Of a stretch of DNA of 64,000 nt, positions 1 to 15,000 are shown piece after piece; position 1 is the stretch's first letter; each line of letters begins with the position of its first letter. This stretch comes from Monosiga brevicollis MX1 (taxonomy: Eukaryota > Opisthokonta > Choanoflagellata > Craspedida > Salpingoecidae), in NCBI RefSeq assembly GCF_000002865.3, contig NW_001865041.1, forward strand, positions 917,793 to 981,792, read 5' to 3'. The position numbers were made by a program, and so were the translations under genes. The notes under the pieces are model-generated. The model saw only the letters and a program-made list of their open reading frames with translations, was not told the DNA's origin and searched no databases.

Positions 1-70
1 ACACCTGTTCAGCACGAATGCGCTCGTCTTCATCAACATCCAAGCATGGATCTGATGGCACCGCCGGTTC
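1..70 (-). repeat. C8 unit 9 (cut by window edge)
   Basis: SDPCLDVDEDERIRAEQV fits the opening of another C8 (PC...A). The frame is open at base 1, so the protein continues. Confidence 0.55.
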
Positions 71-3000
71 TTCAGGCGGCAGACAAATGTCTTCATGGGA
101 TCGGAACAGCTGCGAGGCAGCACCCGTGACGTTGACGACCGACCAACGGGCAGCCAAGGCAACACCATCCAATTCACCCGTCGTAGTCGACTGAGCGCCA
201 GCCAAACCGCACACCGAATCGGTGTATTGATCAGGAACCCAAACGGTCAAAATGCTTTCAATGGTCCACTCGACCACGACACCCGAAGGCAAGGTGGCGA
301 CAATGGTGCCACTGGCGGCGCGGCGCAAGGAGGTGCCATCCGGCAGGAGAGTCGGTAGAGTGCGCACGAGTTCACCGGCATAGTAGACAACACCTTCACC
401 CAGTTCCAAGGGAGGATAGCGCTGGTGCTTGACGGCAACAGCCTGTGTGTACACACCGTTGCTAGTGCTATTGCGATTGCGCACTTGCACTTCAAACTCG
501 GCCACACCTGCGCAATCCTTGACAAAGACGTAGTCGCAGACACCGCTTTGACTGAAAGTGGCGCTGTTCACCGTCACGTAATGTGGGTCGCCCCACACGG
601 TGGTGATGGAGTAGTCGTCGATGCATGTCTCGCCGTTGCCGTTGCAAACACCACACTGATCAATGATGGAGTTGACAGCCAAGGCCCGCCCGCCCGACGA
701 AGCGCGGCAGACGCTCTCGTATGCACTAAACAGGCCACAGGCCGCCACGCCGCCGGTTTCACAATAGTTGTCAATACAAGCATCGTACATGGCTGCTGGA
801 TCCACCAACTCGTGGCACGCAGCATAGGGGCCGTCGGCGTCAGAGAGCTGGGCGCAAAACGCCTGGGCATCCTCAAGCGTGGCAGCATCGCAGGTTGCAT
901 CTCCACGTGCTTCACAATTATCTCCCAACACCTCGGCAACGGTCACGTCGCCCACGACGCGCAGACGAGTGAGATCGTTGCAAGCGCCGTGAAGCGTGGC
1001 GCCTGTTGACAGTGAGGCAAGCACGGAGAGCTGGTCTTGATTGCGGTCATAGCTGATTTCCAAGCTCGGACGCATGACCGAGATGGAGATCAAGTTGCCA
1101 ACTTGCTTGAGCTGGCCAAAACCCAGATCAACTGACTGCTGAACCAAGGCTCCCCATTCGGTAAAGGCGCCTGTTGCATTGATCACGACACTGGTGTTGC
1201 CGGACACAACGGCAAAGCCGGAGAGGACCGAATCCACGACATCTACCGTGATCGCAAAGTCACCCAAGGCCACAATCGTGACGCTACAAGGTGATGCAAC
1301 GCCAAGCGCAGATGGGCCCCGCGATACAAGCACCCCCTGGGTCAACGAGCACGTCCAGGCGTCACATGCATCACCCGTGCCATAGCATTCGTCACAAGCG
1401 TCCACGACGCTGACAAAAGGCGCACTGGCGGCGGCGCAGGAGCGCTCGTAAGAACGTAGAACGTCACAAGCGGCAGCAGGGCCGATATGGCAGAATCGAT
1501 CCACGCAAACATCATAGAATGCTGCGCCCTCAACTTGATCGGCGCAACCGGCATATTGAGTATCGGCCGTGCCAATGAGTACGGCGCAGTAATCTGCTGC
1601 AGCAAGGGGATCGCATGGGCTAGGAGGTTCTGGGCTCACAGTGCACGGACTGTTTGCCATTGTCGTGTTGGTGGAGGCGTTGTGGCAAGCACCGCACGCG
1701 GGTGAGCGATTTGGCGATGTGGCCACGACCGCGGTGATGAAACCGTCATAGCGCAGCGAAAAAGACTGGCTTTCAAGCAACAGTTCACCATTGCTCTCAA
1801 AAAGCGAGACACCATCCACAATGGCCGGCAGGGCCGACAACGTCTGCCCATCAACAACCACCACGGCGCGGGAGAACTGAAGTCGGTCTCCGGCGGCCAC
1901 TAAAGTAGCCGGTGACGTGTACACGTTGTTGACAAAGGCTTCGCCGATTCGCAAGAGCGTGGCAGCTTGGTCGCGACTTACGCCCAGTAGGCTGGCCACA
2001 ATCCAGTCGACACGGCGACCGGCTTGATCAGCATTCACCATGTGAGTGCGACCCTGCAAGCGGATGACGGATCCCCCCTCAGTACGGACAGCGTAGGCCA
2101 TTGTCGCGCCACAAGCATCGCCAACAATCTCCACGCCCAACCCGGCTGCACAATCCGCCAGGAGGGCGACAGGGAAGCCGGCAGCCAAGTCATGCGGCGG
2201 CAGAACAATACGCTCCTCCACGGCGCGACACTCATCCTCAAAATCAGCCATGCAGTGGGTATTCACCAAGGATGCAGGCACCGACATGGCCACGCAATGA
2301 TCCACCAGCTGGGTCGCAAGAGTGCACGCGGCATCCTCGGAATCAGAGTGGCAAACAACCTGTTCGCAAGCGGCCATCATCGACGCGGCATCAAAGACAG
2401 CTAGACAAGCGTCAAGATAATCAGAGTCGAGGACAGCACAAGCCCCATTAGCCACAGCAGTTGCCGTGGTATTGGCACACGGCCCCACCGCACACGCGCC
2501 AGCAACACCACCAACTTCCTGGTCATCAAAGCAGAGGCCAGTGGCAGCAAGAGGCGCAGCAACGTTTAGGGTTGCCACGCCGTTTGCGATGCCGAGTCGG
2601 AGAGCATGGCCACGATGGTACAGCAGGGCATTGGCATCAGTGCCGGTAGAGCGCGCCTGTGCATACACATTGCCATCTGCACTGGTGTAGGTAAGATCAG
2701 CAGTCTGCGCACCTGCCAGAATGAGAGCAACACCCTGGTAGTTTGCCACGACGGTATCGTTCACGAGGAGGATGCTAAACTCTTCACTATCCTCAAACAC
2801 CACCGTGTCGCACGAGCCACGTGGCCACGGTGTGTTGCTAAAGGACACCACCAGGGATTCACTGGCCGTGCAGCTGCTAGTCGCGGTGGTATGTTGCGAA
2901 AAGCATGCGGCCTCTGTCAGTGAAGACGAAAAGTTGTTGATGCCCGCAGCCAAGCATTGTCGCTCATAAGCGCGCAGTGAAGAGCAGCTATAGCCGTTCA

Positions 3001-6000
3001 TCAGCGCACAGCTGTCCTGTAAGCAAGCCTCAGCAAATGGCGTGGGGTCCACGGCGGCATGACATGGTGCATAGCCACCGTCCACAGCCGTTAAGACGGC
3101 ACAGGCTTGATCCAAACGCTGGAATCGTGATACTTGCACAGTGTCACAAGCGTCAGACGAAGTTGCCGGGGGTGCATTGGCAATTTGGCATCGCTGAACA
3201 TCACTACTCCACAGTGTGACACTACCATCGGCATAGACTGCGATGTGCTCCGTCGAGTTATCGGTCATCAAATAAGCAGAAACGGCCGACGCAGTTGTTT
3301 CCACGTAAAGTTCACTGCTCAACCAGCCGGTTACACCCGACGCAAGGCGAACACCATTGAACACCAGAGCACCCGAGCGGAGAACTTGAATCTCGGAGCC
3401 ACTGAGAGTGAGACTGACCAGCACGCTGCTGGCTGGGCTCAAGGTCAAGCCATTGTTGACTTGCCACATCGTGCCCAGGTCAACGCGCGCGAAATCAGTG
3501 CCAGCCGCGAAGGTATCACCCGGCACAACGGAGCAAATGGCACTCTTGCACGACACACATGGGTCGCACATGTCGACAGCGAATGGAATGTCCTTGAAGC
3601 CGGCGGAAAGGCAGGAATCCCTGTAGGCGACGATGGCGGTGCATGGTAGGGCAGAGCCCAGGCCAGAGGACGTGTTGTCGGCCTCACACCAGAGGTGGAT
3701 GCACTGCTGGAGATAAGCAGCCGGGGATACATGATCACCGCATGCCTCCCAAGCATCATCCACCAACAGGCCCGAGCAATACTCAGTGGCTTCAGAGAGA
3801 GATGTAGCGTCGCACGTTGATGCTGGCGCGGGCGCGCAGAGGCCGTCTGGACCAACATAGGCGGCTGACAGTGTGCAAGCACCGCTTGCATCAAGACTTG
3901 GATCGGCACTAACGTGCAGGCCCTGCGTTGTCACTTGAACGAAAACGTCCAAGGCACTGAAACGAACAAGCGAGGAGGTAACGGCCTGAGCCATTGTGTC
4001 GTTAAGCACCTGGATGGCTGCTCCGAGCGTGGTATGCACGCCTTGGGCAACAGTGACATTATCCACCACAATCTGCACCAACGAAGCGTTGGCCAGCACT
4101 TGCCAAACGGAGCCATTGTTGGGCAAGCTCAGCTCATACAGCACTGAGATGCAAGCATCGAGCGGGCGCCAAGCGCGCTGAGCAGCAAATGTGGTAAAGA
4201 CATCGTCACGAAGCGTGCAGACGCCCAATGAATCCAGAAGATCATGGCATTGGCTGAGGTCACGATCACAGGGCCCGCAAGGCGCAAGCACATCGGCGGG
4301 CCCGTTAGAGCCAGAGCATGACGCCAACATGGTCTGCAGAGTTGAGCATGAACGATCAAGACCAAACGCGCAGATATCTTGAGCGCAAACACTGGCGGCA
4401 TCCACGGCCGTAACCGAGCACGAAGCAAAGTCAACGTCAGCAAGGAGGCTCAAGCATGTTTCGGCAGCATCTGCAGCCAAAGAGCCCGTGCACGTCTCGC
4501 TACTCAAATTGCGCGGTGGGCACAGGTTGCCATCCAAACAAGCACCACACAGGTGGGCAGTCGTGGCACCCGTCACCGTCACAGCTTCGGGCGCAACAAC
4601 GAGCGTGATTGCATCGAACAAATTGATGAGAACTTCGCCTTCGGAAAGATGGACCCAGCCAGCATTTGCGAGACTGGTCAGGCCTCGAGAGAGCGGGGCA
4701 CCATTGAGGTGGGCGGTGAGGTTAGCCGCCACCAAGAGGTGCATGTTGACCATCTCAAACAGCAAGGCACCATCCCGTTCTGGACGGGTGATGTTGAAGC
4801 GATCAGCGCTCGCATCGTCGGCACACAGCGAAAGTACACCAACGCCGCCTGCAAGACAATCCGTATCGATAATGCGCGAGGCAATCAGAGATGAGCCAAG
4901 GTACGAGCCCTCGATGCGGCACTCAAGCGCGTCGGCACAGGTGTTTTCGTCGCTGCAATCGGCACATGAAGGAGCTGTCACTTGAAGAGCCGAGTCATGG
5001 CTGGCACAGGCCAAAGCATACGCATTCAAGGCGCGGCACCCCATGCCACCCGCACAATGGTCAAAGCGACAGGAGGTTGCGAATTCGCCCACAGGTACGT
5101 TTGCAAAGCACGCAGCCAGAGGGCTCGTTGCGGAAGACAGCGCCGCACAAGGTCCCTGACCATCGAAACACGGCGGCTCAATGGGCTTGTCTACCGTGAG
5201 AGTGCACGATTCGGATTGCGCGGGAAGCACTCCGGTGCCCCAAGAGTTTACAACACTGAGGCGTGCAGCCGTCCAGGTGCTGTTGTACTCAAAAGCACGG
5301 CAGAAGCCGTCCATATTCGCAAGGCTGGCAGATGTTGCACTAACCATGACGCGGCCGTCAGGCGCGAGCACCACTTGCATTTCATAAGCCGGCAGATAGA
5401 CCACGGCTGAGAGGTTGACACGCATCACAGCCATTTCCAAGGTTGTGACGGGCATGTCCACAGGCGTGTCATCCAGGAGCAAAATGCCCTCGGACATGGC
5501 TAGGCGCTGGTTATTGATGATCACACCAGCGGCCATTTGCGGGTCGTCGGAACGCACCACGGCGTGAACCTCCATCGCATCATCATAGAGCATGCGGAGC
5601 GGGCACATGCCTGGGTAATGCACGTGCTCGCCATTGGTCAGACGAACCATGCCAGCTCCAAACGTCTGGCATGTCTGCTGGTTGTCGGCGCACATGGCCG
5701 ACGTCGAGCAGACATTGCAGTCGAACACAACCGACTCAAAATCCATGTGCCCGGCACCGATGCATGCACGCTCAAAGGCCTGCGTCACACCGCAGGCCGG
5801 TTCGATTGTTCGAGCTTGACACACCGAGGCCATGCAAGCCAGATAGAAAGCGGTACCATTGACGTCATTATCGCAACTTGCATAGTCAGTCAAGATGCGC
5901 TGGCAAGCACCTGCTGCCTCGGCAGCGCGCGCGGGATTGCTGCACGTTGGCACAATGACATCCAAGCCAGTACACGTGTCATCAAACACTTCTTCGGCCA

Positions 6001-9000
6001 AAGTATGGCCTTGAACTTGAAGGTCACTGTCATCCATGATCTCCGCACACATGCCGGATGAGGCACTGGCCAAGCTGGGGTGCACGTAGACCTCAAGACC
6101 AAGTTCGCTGGCAGTCAGCAAGACGAGGCCCTGATATAGGACGGCTTGCACCGACGCACCCACCACGCCAATGGCGTGATCACTGGACAACACCAGCGAG
6201 GCCACCGTCACAGGTTCAGATCCCACAGAAGCTTGACCCAGGTCATCAAAATCGATGGCTGGGCTGCCTGCCATATCAAGATGGTAGAGGGACCAGCAGG
6301 CTCCTGCGTAGCACGGACCCAGGTAGCCGCTCAATTCGAGAGCCACGGGAACGTTTAGCACGGTCTGGTTCAGCGACAGCAAGGGCACACCACACCGTCC
6401 AGTCAAACTCACAAGCGCGCCAGAGAGTTGTCGAATGTGTGACGATGGGAATACGGCGCAGCTCGAGTACGGGCCGTCATACACAATTGTGCGAGGCACG
6501 GGCGCATCACCATCTGCAACACAGCGGCCCATGACACCGTACGAGGCCTCACAGTAACCGCGCGAGACCTGTCCGATGAGGGTGAAGAGTTTGCCAGAGC
6601 TGGTGATGGTGAGCTTGAGTGAGTCGGGACCGCGCAGGATGTAGTTGTTGCTTGACTCACGCTCAAGCGTGTAGCCGGAGACAATGGTTGTGTTGCCCGA
6701 GGCAAACGCCGCCGCCGCAGCCTGGTCCCCGTCAGTGCCGACAAGCGACACGACAAGGGTCGAAGTGGCAACATCGATGGTGAACTCGAGAACACGACTG
6801 CCAATGCTCACCCGAACGTAGTTGGCACACGACGCCGTGGCTTGCGGGCAGCGCACCTGTTCGGTCAAGACGGAGAAGTACTGGTTGGGCGACAGCGTAA
6901 TGATGTAGCGGCCCTGCGAGCTAAACTTCTTTTGCTCGCCCAGCAAGTTGGCGTAGTAACCCTGCCCAAACATGGTCCACGTGTAGAGCACAGCCGTATC
7001 GCGTGACACGGTGAGTACACTGCAGTCATCGCCCGAGTAGCCTGAGGTGCAGACACTGCAATCAAGAGCACCCTGGAAGCGAGGCTCGCAGACGCAATTT
7101 CCACTTGCTTCCAAGCATTCACCGTGGCCGGAGCAGGGCTCCACGGCCCCACCACGACAAGCATCGGCACACTCATCACCATAATACCCATCGTGGCAAG
7201 TGCATGTGGAAGCGACGGAATCGGGCTCGCCCATGAAGCAACGCAAGTTGCAGTCAGTACCGTAGTAGATTGGGAAGATGACCGAGCCCTGAGTGTAGTG
7301 GTGGCAGAGGGGCGCAAGCGGCCAACTGGCTGTGGTGGGCACGAGGTCATCACAAACATCCGAGTAGACAATGGTTGCAATCATGCCGGGGTTCAATTTC
7401 GCCGCCAATGACACATCTTTGAGGCACATGTCACGGAAGAACTGGCGAATGGACGGTCCCATTGCGGAGCAAGCGGCGATGTGAGGCTGCGACTCGTTGA
7501 AGGCTGAACTGCAGAGCGCTTCGGCAGTCGAGCGCAGCGAGGTGCTGGACCACGTGGTGGTGTACAGCTCTTCTGTAGAAAGGTCTACCACGGTCAGCTC
7601 AAGCGTGCTGAAGGACCACTTGGGAGCGCGATACTCGGAGCTCGAAGGTAGGTACAAGCAGGGCGCATCGTATTCGCTATCTTCGCATGTAAAGGGGCTG
7701 ATGCGGTCGCGCACGTATTCACCTTGGCCAGCATTGAAGTTCCAGTATGCGATGAGACCATTTGAGTCCAGGCTAGGCGCGGTCGACCAGAGCTCGAGCA
7801 ACTCGGTCTGGTCGAGAGCGTAGTTCCACAGATGGGCCTCGTCAATGCTGCCGACAAATGGCACTGAAGCACTGTAGCGGCTAGGTTCGGTGGCCACGCC
7901 CAACTGACCGAAGGACAGGGCACCACCGGGCATGAACGGATTGCCCGTGAGAATGAGACTTTGAGAAGCAAATTCAGGCTGAACAGAGCCATCGGCCTGA
8001 GGCACACCAACGCTGCCCATAACGTAAACGGTGAGCGTGCCAGATTGCAGGTCGCTCGATGGGCGCCAGATCAGTACCACTTGGTTCCAATCGCCGACCT
8101 GCAGCTCGAGATCGAGCGGGGTCAGCCGCGAGTTCCACAACACATGCAAGCGATGCGCCTCAGGGTGTGTGCAGTCTGCGTCCTCCGCCGGGCACTCCGG
8201 TTCACCTACAATCGCAAAGACGCTTCGCGTGGCGTAGGACACAATAGGACCACCGTAGGATTCAGCCTGTACGTAGAAGTCCAGCGTGATGGCCTGCTCA
8301 CCAAAAATGTACAGAGCCTTGGAAGTGCATGCGGTGTTGTTGAAGCTGAGAGCGTAGAGCGACCCCAGCAATTCACGCTGCTCTCCATAGTTGCCGTAGT
8401 CGTACAAGACTGCAAAGTGGGATGCAAGGCGATTAACTCGATAGCGTGGAACGACGAGCTCATGGATGTTCTGCTGAGTCATATTGGTCGTGTAAAGATT
8501 GGAGACTGGAATGTCCGTGAGATAGTGCGTCGCGTTGATGGCAAAGTCGTTCGTGGGATCGCTGTCGCAATTGCCAAGAAGGCCATCAACTGTATTGCAG
8601 AGTTGTGAGGAAATGCGGAAGGCCACCGAAAGCATGCGACCCACAATACGCACGTGGAGGCGCGTTTGGGCGGTACGGATCGAGTATGCCTCAGAATCCA
8701 CCTGTTTGAGGGTCGAGCCATCGAAGCTATGTGCGTCCAGCTGTCCCTCCGAACCGATGGGCAGCGGCTCGCCATCGAGGAACACCAGTGGTGCGGCATT
8801 GACCACGTACGGCGCGCGAACCACCAAGACGTGGGCGGCCGTAGCATACGACACAGCTACGAGGCAGAAGGCCCGGGCACCGCAAGGGTTCAGACGTGCC
8901 TGAATCGTCAGGGTCGAACTCTCGTACAAAAGCAACTCGTCGGCGCCCGCGAAGGAAAATCCAGCACCGTCAAAGGTTGTAAAGCGCCCGTATCCGCTGG

Positions 9001-12000
9001 CCGTGAAGACGCGATATTCAGAGGCAGGGATTTCAGTCGTGGCGACACCGCAATCGTGGCCAATCCAGCCATCCGCACAAGCCGAACATGACGTGCGGTA
9101 AGGGGCCAAGGTCGAATTGTGCTGAACCGGGATGCGGTGATTGGGGTAAGTGTAGTCAAAGCCGACACGGTCTGAAACTTGCGATGGGCTGCCGTCGAAG
9201 TCTTGTGTATCATCGCCACTCCACTTGAGCTCACAAACACACTCACCAGTGGTGGTGTCGCAATAGCCGTGACCACTGCAGGCCAAGCCATTGGGACCAA
9301 CGGGGCAAGCGAAGTCGCAAGTTGGACCCCAGAAGCCCTCAAGGCATTGGCAAACCATCGGCTCACCGTTGCTTCCACCAGCCCTGGTAGTTGTCGTTGT
9401 CGTTGTCGTTGTCGTTGTGGTGGTGGTGGACGAGGAGACGCCCGGGCCGTTCTGGACGTCATCGTCAACATCCAGCTCGTTACGGTCATCTGCCTCATCG
9501 CAAGGCACCAACGCGACGAGGGCAGAGCTGAGGTCCACGCTCCGGTCGTAATAGTTGGAGTTCGGGTTGTTGAGAACCCAAGTGATGCGATCACCGTGGC
9601 CAATGTTCACGCTGAAGACGTTATGCACACGTCCAGGCATGAAGGCAGTCGGTTGGCCTAGATCGGACGCGGTTCGAGATGTGCTGGTTGTGGAGCTAGA
9701 CGAGGCGATAAACGGCGAACGTTGGTAATCGGAGAGGGTTGGCATAAAGCGGTTGAAAGCGCCGATCGCAATGCTAACAGACACTTCGTTCACATTCTCG
9801 TAGCCGAGCCAGACCTGGATGCCACTGGTCAGATTGCGGACGCACTCGACATGCGGTACAACGGGCAAGTAGTCCACACGTTCACTGACAACGCTGTCGA
9901 CGTTCTCATCATCCTCGACAGACGCCGTGGAGCCGGCGTTTGAAGCCAACGAGGCGGGCACGAGTTCGCCCTGACCGGCCTTGCAGCGCACCCCACAACC
10001 CTCATCGCCGTAATCATCGTGGCAGGTCGCACACGAGGGGTATTCCCAGCCCTCCTGGCAGATTGTGCAGCCTTCTCCTTCCCAATGACCGTTCACGCTG
10101 TCATCATAGCACCGACAGATGGCACCGTTAGGAACGGTGGCATACCCATGCTCGCAATACACGGAGCAGTCGTGTGTCGCCCAACCAATATAGTTGCGCT
10201 GACACACGGAGCAGCCGGTACCCGCGTAACGCGTGGCACACAGGGAGCAGTCGCTACCAGCAAACGAGTTATTGCACACGCAGGCCGGAACGCCGGTTGT
10301 TGCGGAGATGGCACAGACACCACGGCCCGAGCACGTCGGGGTGCCTGGGCAAACAAGATCCTCGCACGCCTCGCCCGTGTAGCCTGGGTCACATCGACAG
10401 ACCGGCCCAGAAGCACGATCCACGCAGCTGCCACGATTGTTGCAATCTGGCTCCCCGGGGCAGTCGACCTGACCACACAGGGGGCCCTTGCGTCCTTCAC
10501 GACAGATGCACTGCCGGTTGGACAGATCAATGCCGAGCCCAGGAAGCGGGGAGATGGCGTTGTCGTCATCCTCCACAGCACTATCCTCAACCGACAAGCG
10601 CAGAGTCAAGTCGGCCAGGCGCTGCAGCGCACATAAATCTGGAACTGTGATGACTGCACCGGTGACGTTGTTCTCAAACACGTACACACCAACGGCCAGC
10701 CAGGCTTGCTCACCGGCAACAAGACCAACGGTACCGTTGCTGGCTGCAAGCTGCACCGCCACGCCATCACACATGGTGGCCGCAGCCCGACACACGTCCG
10801 TGTCACGCGCCACCACCCCGTTGAAGGCAAAAGCAGAACCATCGTACGTCAAGCGGGGTGAGACATGTGGCCACAGGGCCAGGACAGGCGTTGGTTGCGT
10901 GGTCGTAGTGGCGCTCGGGGTGGTGCTTGATGTGCTCGCGGGCGTGGAGCCAGTGGCCGTGGTCGCGCTTCCGGCTGTCGTTGTCGTAGTGGAGCTGACC
11001 GCAGGAGTTGGCGCTTGAGCCGCATACTCAGCAATCATGGTGGCAAGGAGGGGCGAGCATACATCGGCTGCATCAGGAATAGTACAATTGGGGCCACTCC
11101 AGCCCGCTGCACAGCCCCCACAGGTCGGGCCGACAATGTTGTCGTTGAAGCAATAGCAAGTGGCTTCGGCTTCGGTACCGTTGCGGGCGCAGAGACCGCG
11201 ATTGTGACAATCGTCGCTGCAAACAAATGTGGCACAATTGTCACCCGCAAAGCCAGGCTCGCATTCACAGTGGGGAAGGTCATCTCCGTTGTCCCAGACA
11301 CACGTGCCATGCGCCGAGCAATTGTTTGCACAGTCAAACTCGGTGCAGAATGTGCCAGTCCAACCAGCAGCGCAGCCGCAGGTACCCTCACCGCCACATT
11401 CGACATCGCAGTTAGTGCCGCTGAAGCACGGGTCACAGACACAGATGCCTGAATCCATTGGAACTTGGTTGCCATTGACACAGGGTTGGTCACATGACGT
11501 ACCCATCCAGCCCTTGGAACAGTTGACGCAGATGGGGCGGCTGTAGGCCTCATCTGGATCGCAGTCTCCGCGTGCATTGCAATCAGGTTCGCCGGGGCAG
11601 TCGGGCGTGTTGCAATCAACCCCACGCCAGCCAGGATCACAACGACAAACCTGTTCCTCCGGATTGCAAGTACCGTGGCCCGAGCAAGATTCGCCGACGC
11701 CCGGGCAGCCACGGATACCACAGCGCTCGCCCCACCAGGCTGTGTCACACTCACAGCCACCGTTGACGCAGGTGCCATGGTTGGAACATTCGCGCGTGCA
11801 CGACGGGCCATCAAAGCAGATGGCGGGCTCACATTCGCAAATGCCAGAGTTCATAGGGAATTGCGTGCCGTTGACGCAAGGAAGTTCGCAACCGGGACCC
11901 ATCCATCCTGCCTCACAATTGATGCAAGAGGGCGGGTCGTAGAGTCCGGTACACGTGCCACGACCCAGACAGTCAGGCTCGCCGAAGCAGTCAGGCACTG

Positions 12001-15000
12001 AACAATTAGCAGCCTTCCATCCGGCATCACACGTGCAGTTCTGCGTGCCAATGTCGCACACACCATGGCCCGAGCAAGGAAGGTCGATGCCGGGGCAGGA
12101 GCGTACTTCACAGAATTCTCCAAAGAAGCCTGTTTCGGCCGAGTTACAATCGCAATAGTTGCCCGTTGAGGAATACTTACAGATGCCCTGATCTGAGCAA
12201 GTTGTGTTGCAAATATCTCCCGACACACAATCATCGCAGACGCAGATGCCCGAGTTCATGGGATACTGCACGCCGTGCACACAAGGAATATCGCACGCGG
12301 CACCCATCCAGCCCTCGATGCAATTGATGCATGTGGGCGCGCCTAGCTCCTCATCAAAGATGCACTCGCCACGTCCATTGCAGTCTCGCTCACAATCGGG
12401 AAGGTGGCAACCACGCCCCTTCCAATTGAGATCGCACTCACACTCAAAGGCGTCGTTACAAGTGCCGTGATCAGAGCAAGCAATGCCTCCGAGACCCGGG
12501 CAAGTTTGATTAGAGCAATCGCTCCCGGTCCAGCCAGAAGACTCATCATACGGGTCCATGTTGCACTCGCATGCACCATCAACACACGTGCCGTGGTTTG
12601 AACAAATGAGGTTGCAGGATACACCTGACCAGCAACCCGTGTCACACTGGCACTCGCCTGAAAAGGGCGCACGCTCGACACCATGAAGGCACAAAAGCTC
12701 ACAAGCGGCACCAATGTAGCTGCCGCTGCAATTGACGCACCAGGGTTCATCGTCGGTGGAGACATCGCATACGCCGCGGTCATTGCAATCATCTGCGCAC
12801 AGCGGGATCTCGCATCCTGTGCCGTTGAAGCCAGGGTCACAGACACAAGTCTCGGTGGCCAAGTTGCACACGCCACGCCCGCTGCACTCCACATCAATGC
12901 CCGGACAGCGCTTCTCGCGACAGTACACGTCGTATTCAACCAGCTCGTTCGGTGGACAGTCACACGTTCCTTCAAGCGAACATGAGCCAATGCCGTTGCA
13001 CAGGGTGTCACAAGTATCGCCGTGGTAACACGAGAGACATTCGCACTCGTTGGCTTCCTCGGTGCTCTCGACGCCATGCACACAAGGCACCTGGCATTCC
13101 AAGCCGACATAGCCAGCGTCGCAGTCAAAACAGCGAACGCGTGCTTGAGCTTCGCCCGGCGTGAACATGCCACATACGCCACGGTCATTACAGTCGTTGG
13201 GGCAAACGGGAACCGAGCAATCCTCCATCTCAAAGCCAGAATCACAGAAGCATTCGCGCGTAGCTTCATTGCACTCGCCATTGCCTGAGCACGCCAGGTA
13301 GGCGGAAGCGGGCACCGTCAGCTGGGTGATCGAGCGATTCACGACGTAGACAGCATCCGAGCCAGGGCAGCCTTGCTCTTCGCAGCCGGAACCGTGCCAA
13401 CCATTACTGTAATCACACACGCACTGTTGTGTCGCTTCGTTGCAAGTACCATGGTTGTTGCAGACCACGTCACACGAAGCCCCTGTGTAGCAGGGGTCAC
13501 ACTCGCATTCAAACGAATCCAGGGAGAAGTTGCCATTGACGCACGGCAGTTCGCACGCCACGCCCGTAAAGTCGGGATGACAGGCACAGAGACCTCCCTC
13601 GAGACAGTCACCATTGCCGTTGCATGGTGGATCGCCCGGACACACGGGCTCAGAGCAATTGGCTCCGGCAAAGCCGTTATCACACGTGCACACGCCAGTC
13701 GCGCTGTTGCACACGCCGTTGTCGCTACATGTTGGGGAGCCAGGGCAGGAGGCGACATTGCAGGCCGAACCAGACCACGAGTCACCGGGAACAGCGGTGC
13801 GACAGACGCACTCGCCATTGACGATGACACCATGGTCATCGCACTCAACGTCACACGACACGCCCGTGTATTGCGGCTCGCAGACACACAGACCTGATCG
13901 CAGGGGCGTCTCGACCCCGTGCACGCAAGGCACCGAACAAGAGGGGGACAAGTAGCCGGCATCACAAACGCAATAGGCTTGACCGTCCTCCCAGTCGCCG
14001 TAGCACTCGCCATTGCCCGAGCAGTTTCTGGGGCAATCAGGAATGTGGCACCCAATGCCTGCCCAGGAGGGAAGGCAATCACATTCGCCCAAGGCATTGC
14101 AGTCGCCGTGACCCGAGCACTCTGCACCCGCGACCTTGGTTGGGCAGCCCTCAATCTCGCAGCTAGCGCCTGAGCGGCCACTCTCAAAAGTGCACTCGCA
14201 AACTCCACCGACAATGCTTCCAAAACCGGAGCACTCGATATCGCACGAGGCTGAGGTCCAGCCCGGATCACAGATGCAGATGCCCGAGTTGGGCGGAGAT
14301 TGCGTTCCATGCACGCATCGTTCCGAACAGGCAGCTCCCATGAAAACACCGATGCAGTCAACGCAGGTGGGGTCCGTTTCGTTCTCCCACTTGCACGTGC
14401 CCTGGCTGTTGCAGTTGGGCACGCCGGGACAGTCGGGGGTTTCGCAGCCGACGCCCTGCCAGCCGTTGAAACACTCACAAACGCCGCCCGAGCACTCGCC
14501 GTTGCCACTGCATGACTGACCCTCTTGCATGCGCCTGTAATCGGTGAAGCCACAGACGCCATCGTATGCACCCTCGGCGCAAGGGCCGTTACCGGGGCAA
14601 CCGGGCACGTCGCACAGCTCGCCCCAGAATCCCTTCTCGTAATCGCAGGCACAAAACACGACGCCCTGATCGGACGTGCGGATTTTACCGTTGCCCGAGC
14701 ATTCAGCATCACAGCTCTCGCCACTCCAACCCGTTTCACACAAGCAGAAACCTGAGTTGACGGGTGTTTCCACGCCGTGAACGCAGGGTGTGTTGCAGTC
14801 ACGTCCCATCCAACCTGCATCGCAGTTTTGACAAATGGGTTCCTCGAGCGTGTAGTTACAGAAGCCACGGCCATAGCAGTCAGGCTCGCCGGGGCAGTCC
14901 GGACTCTCACAGCCAGGACCACGCCACCCGGGGTTGCAGTCACAGACAGCCAACTCCGAGTTGCAGATACCGCGGCCAGAGCAAGACTCACCGTAAGCCA

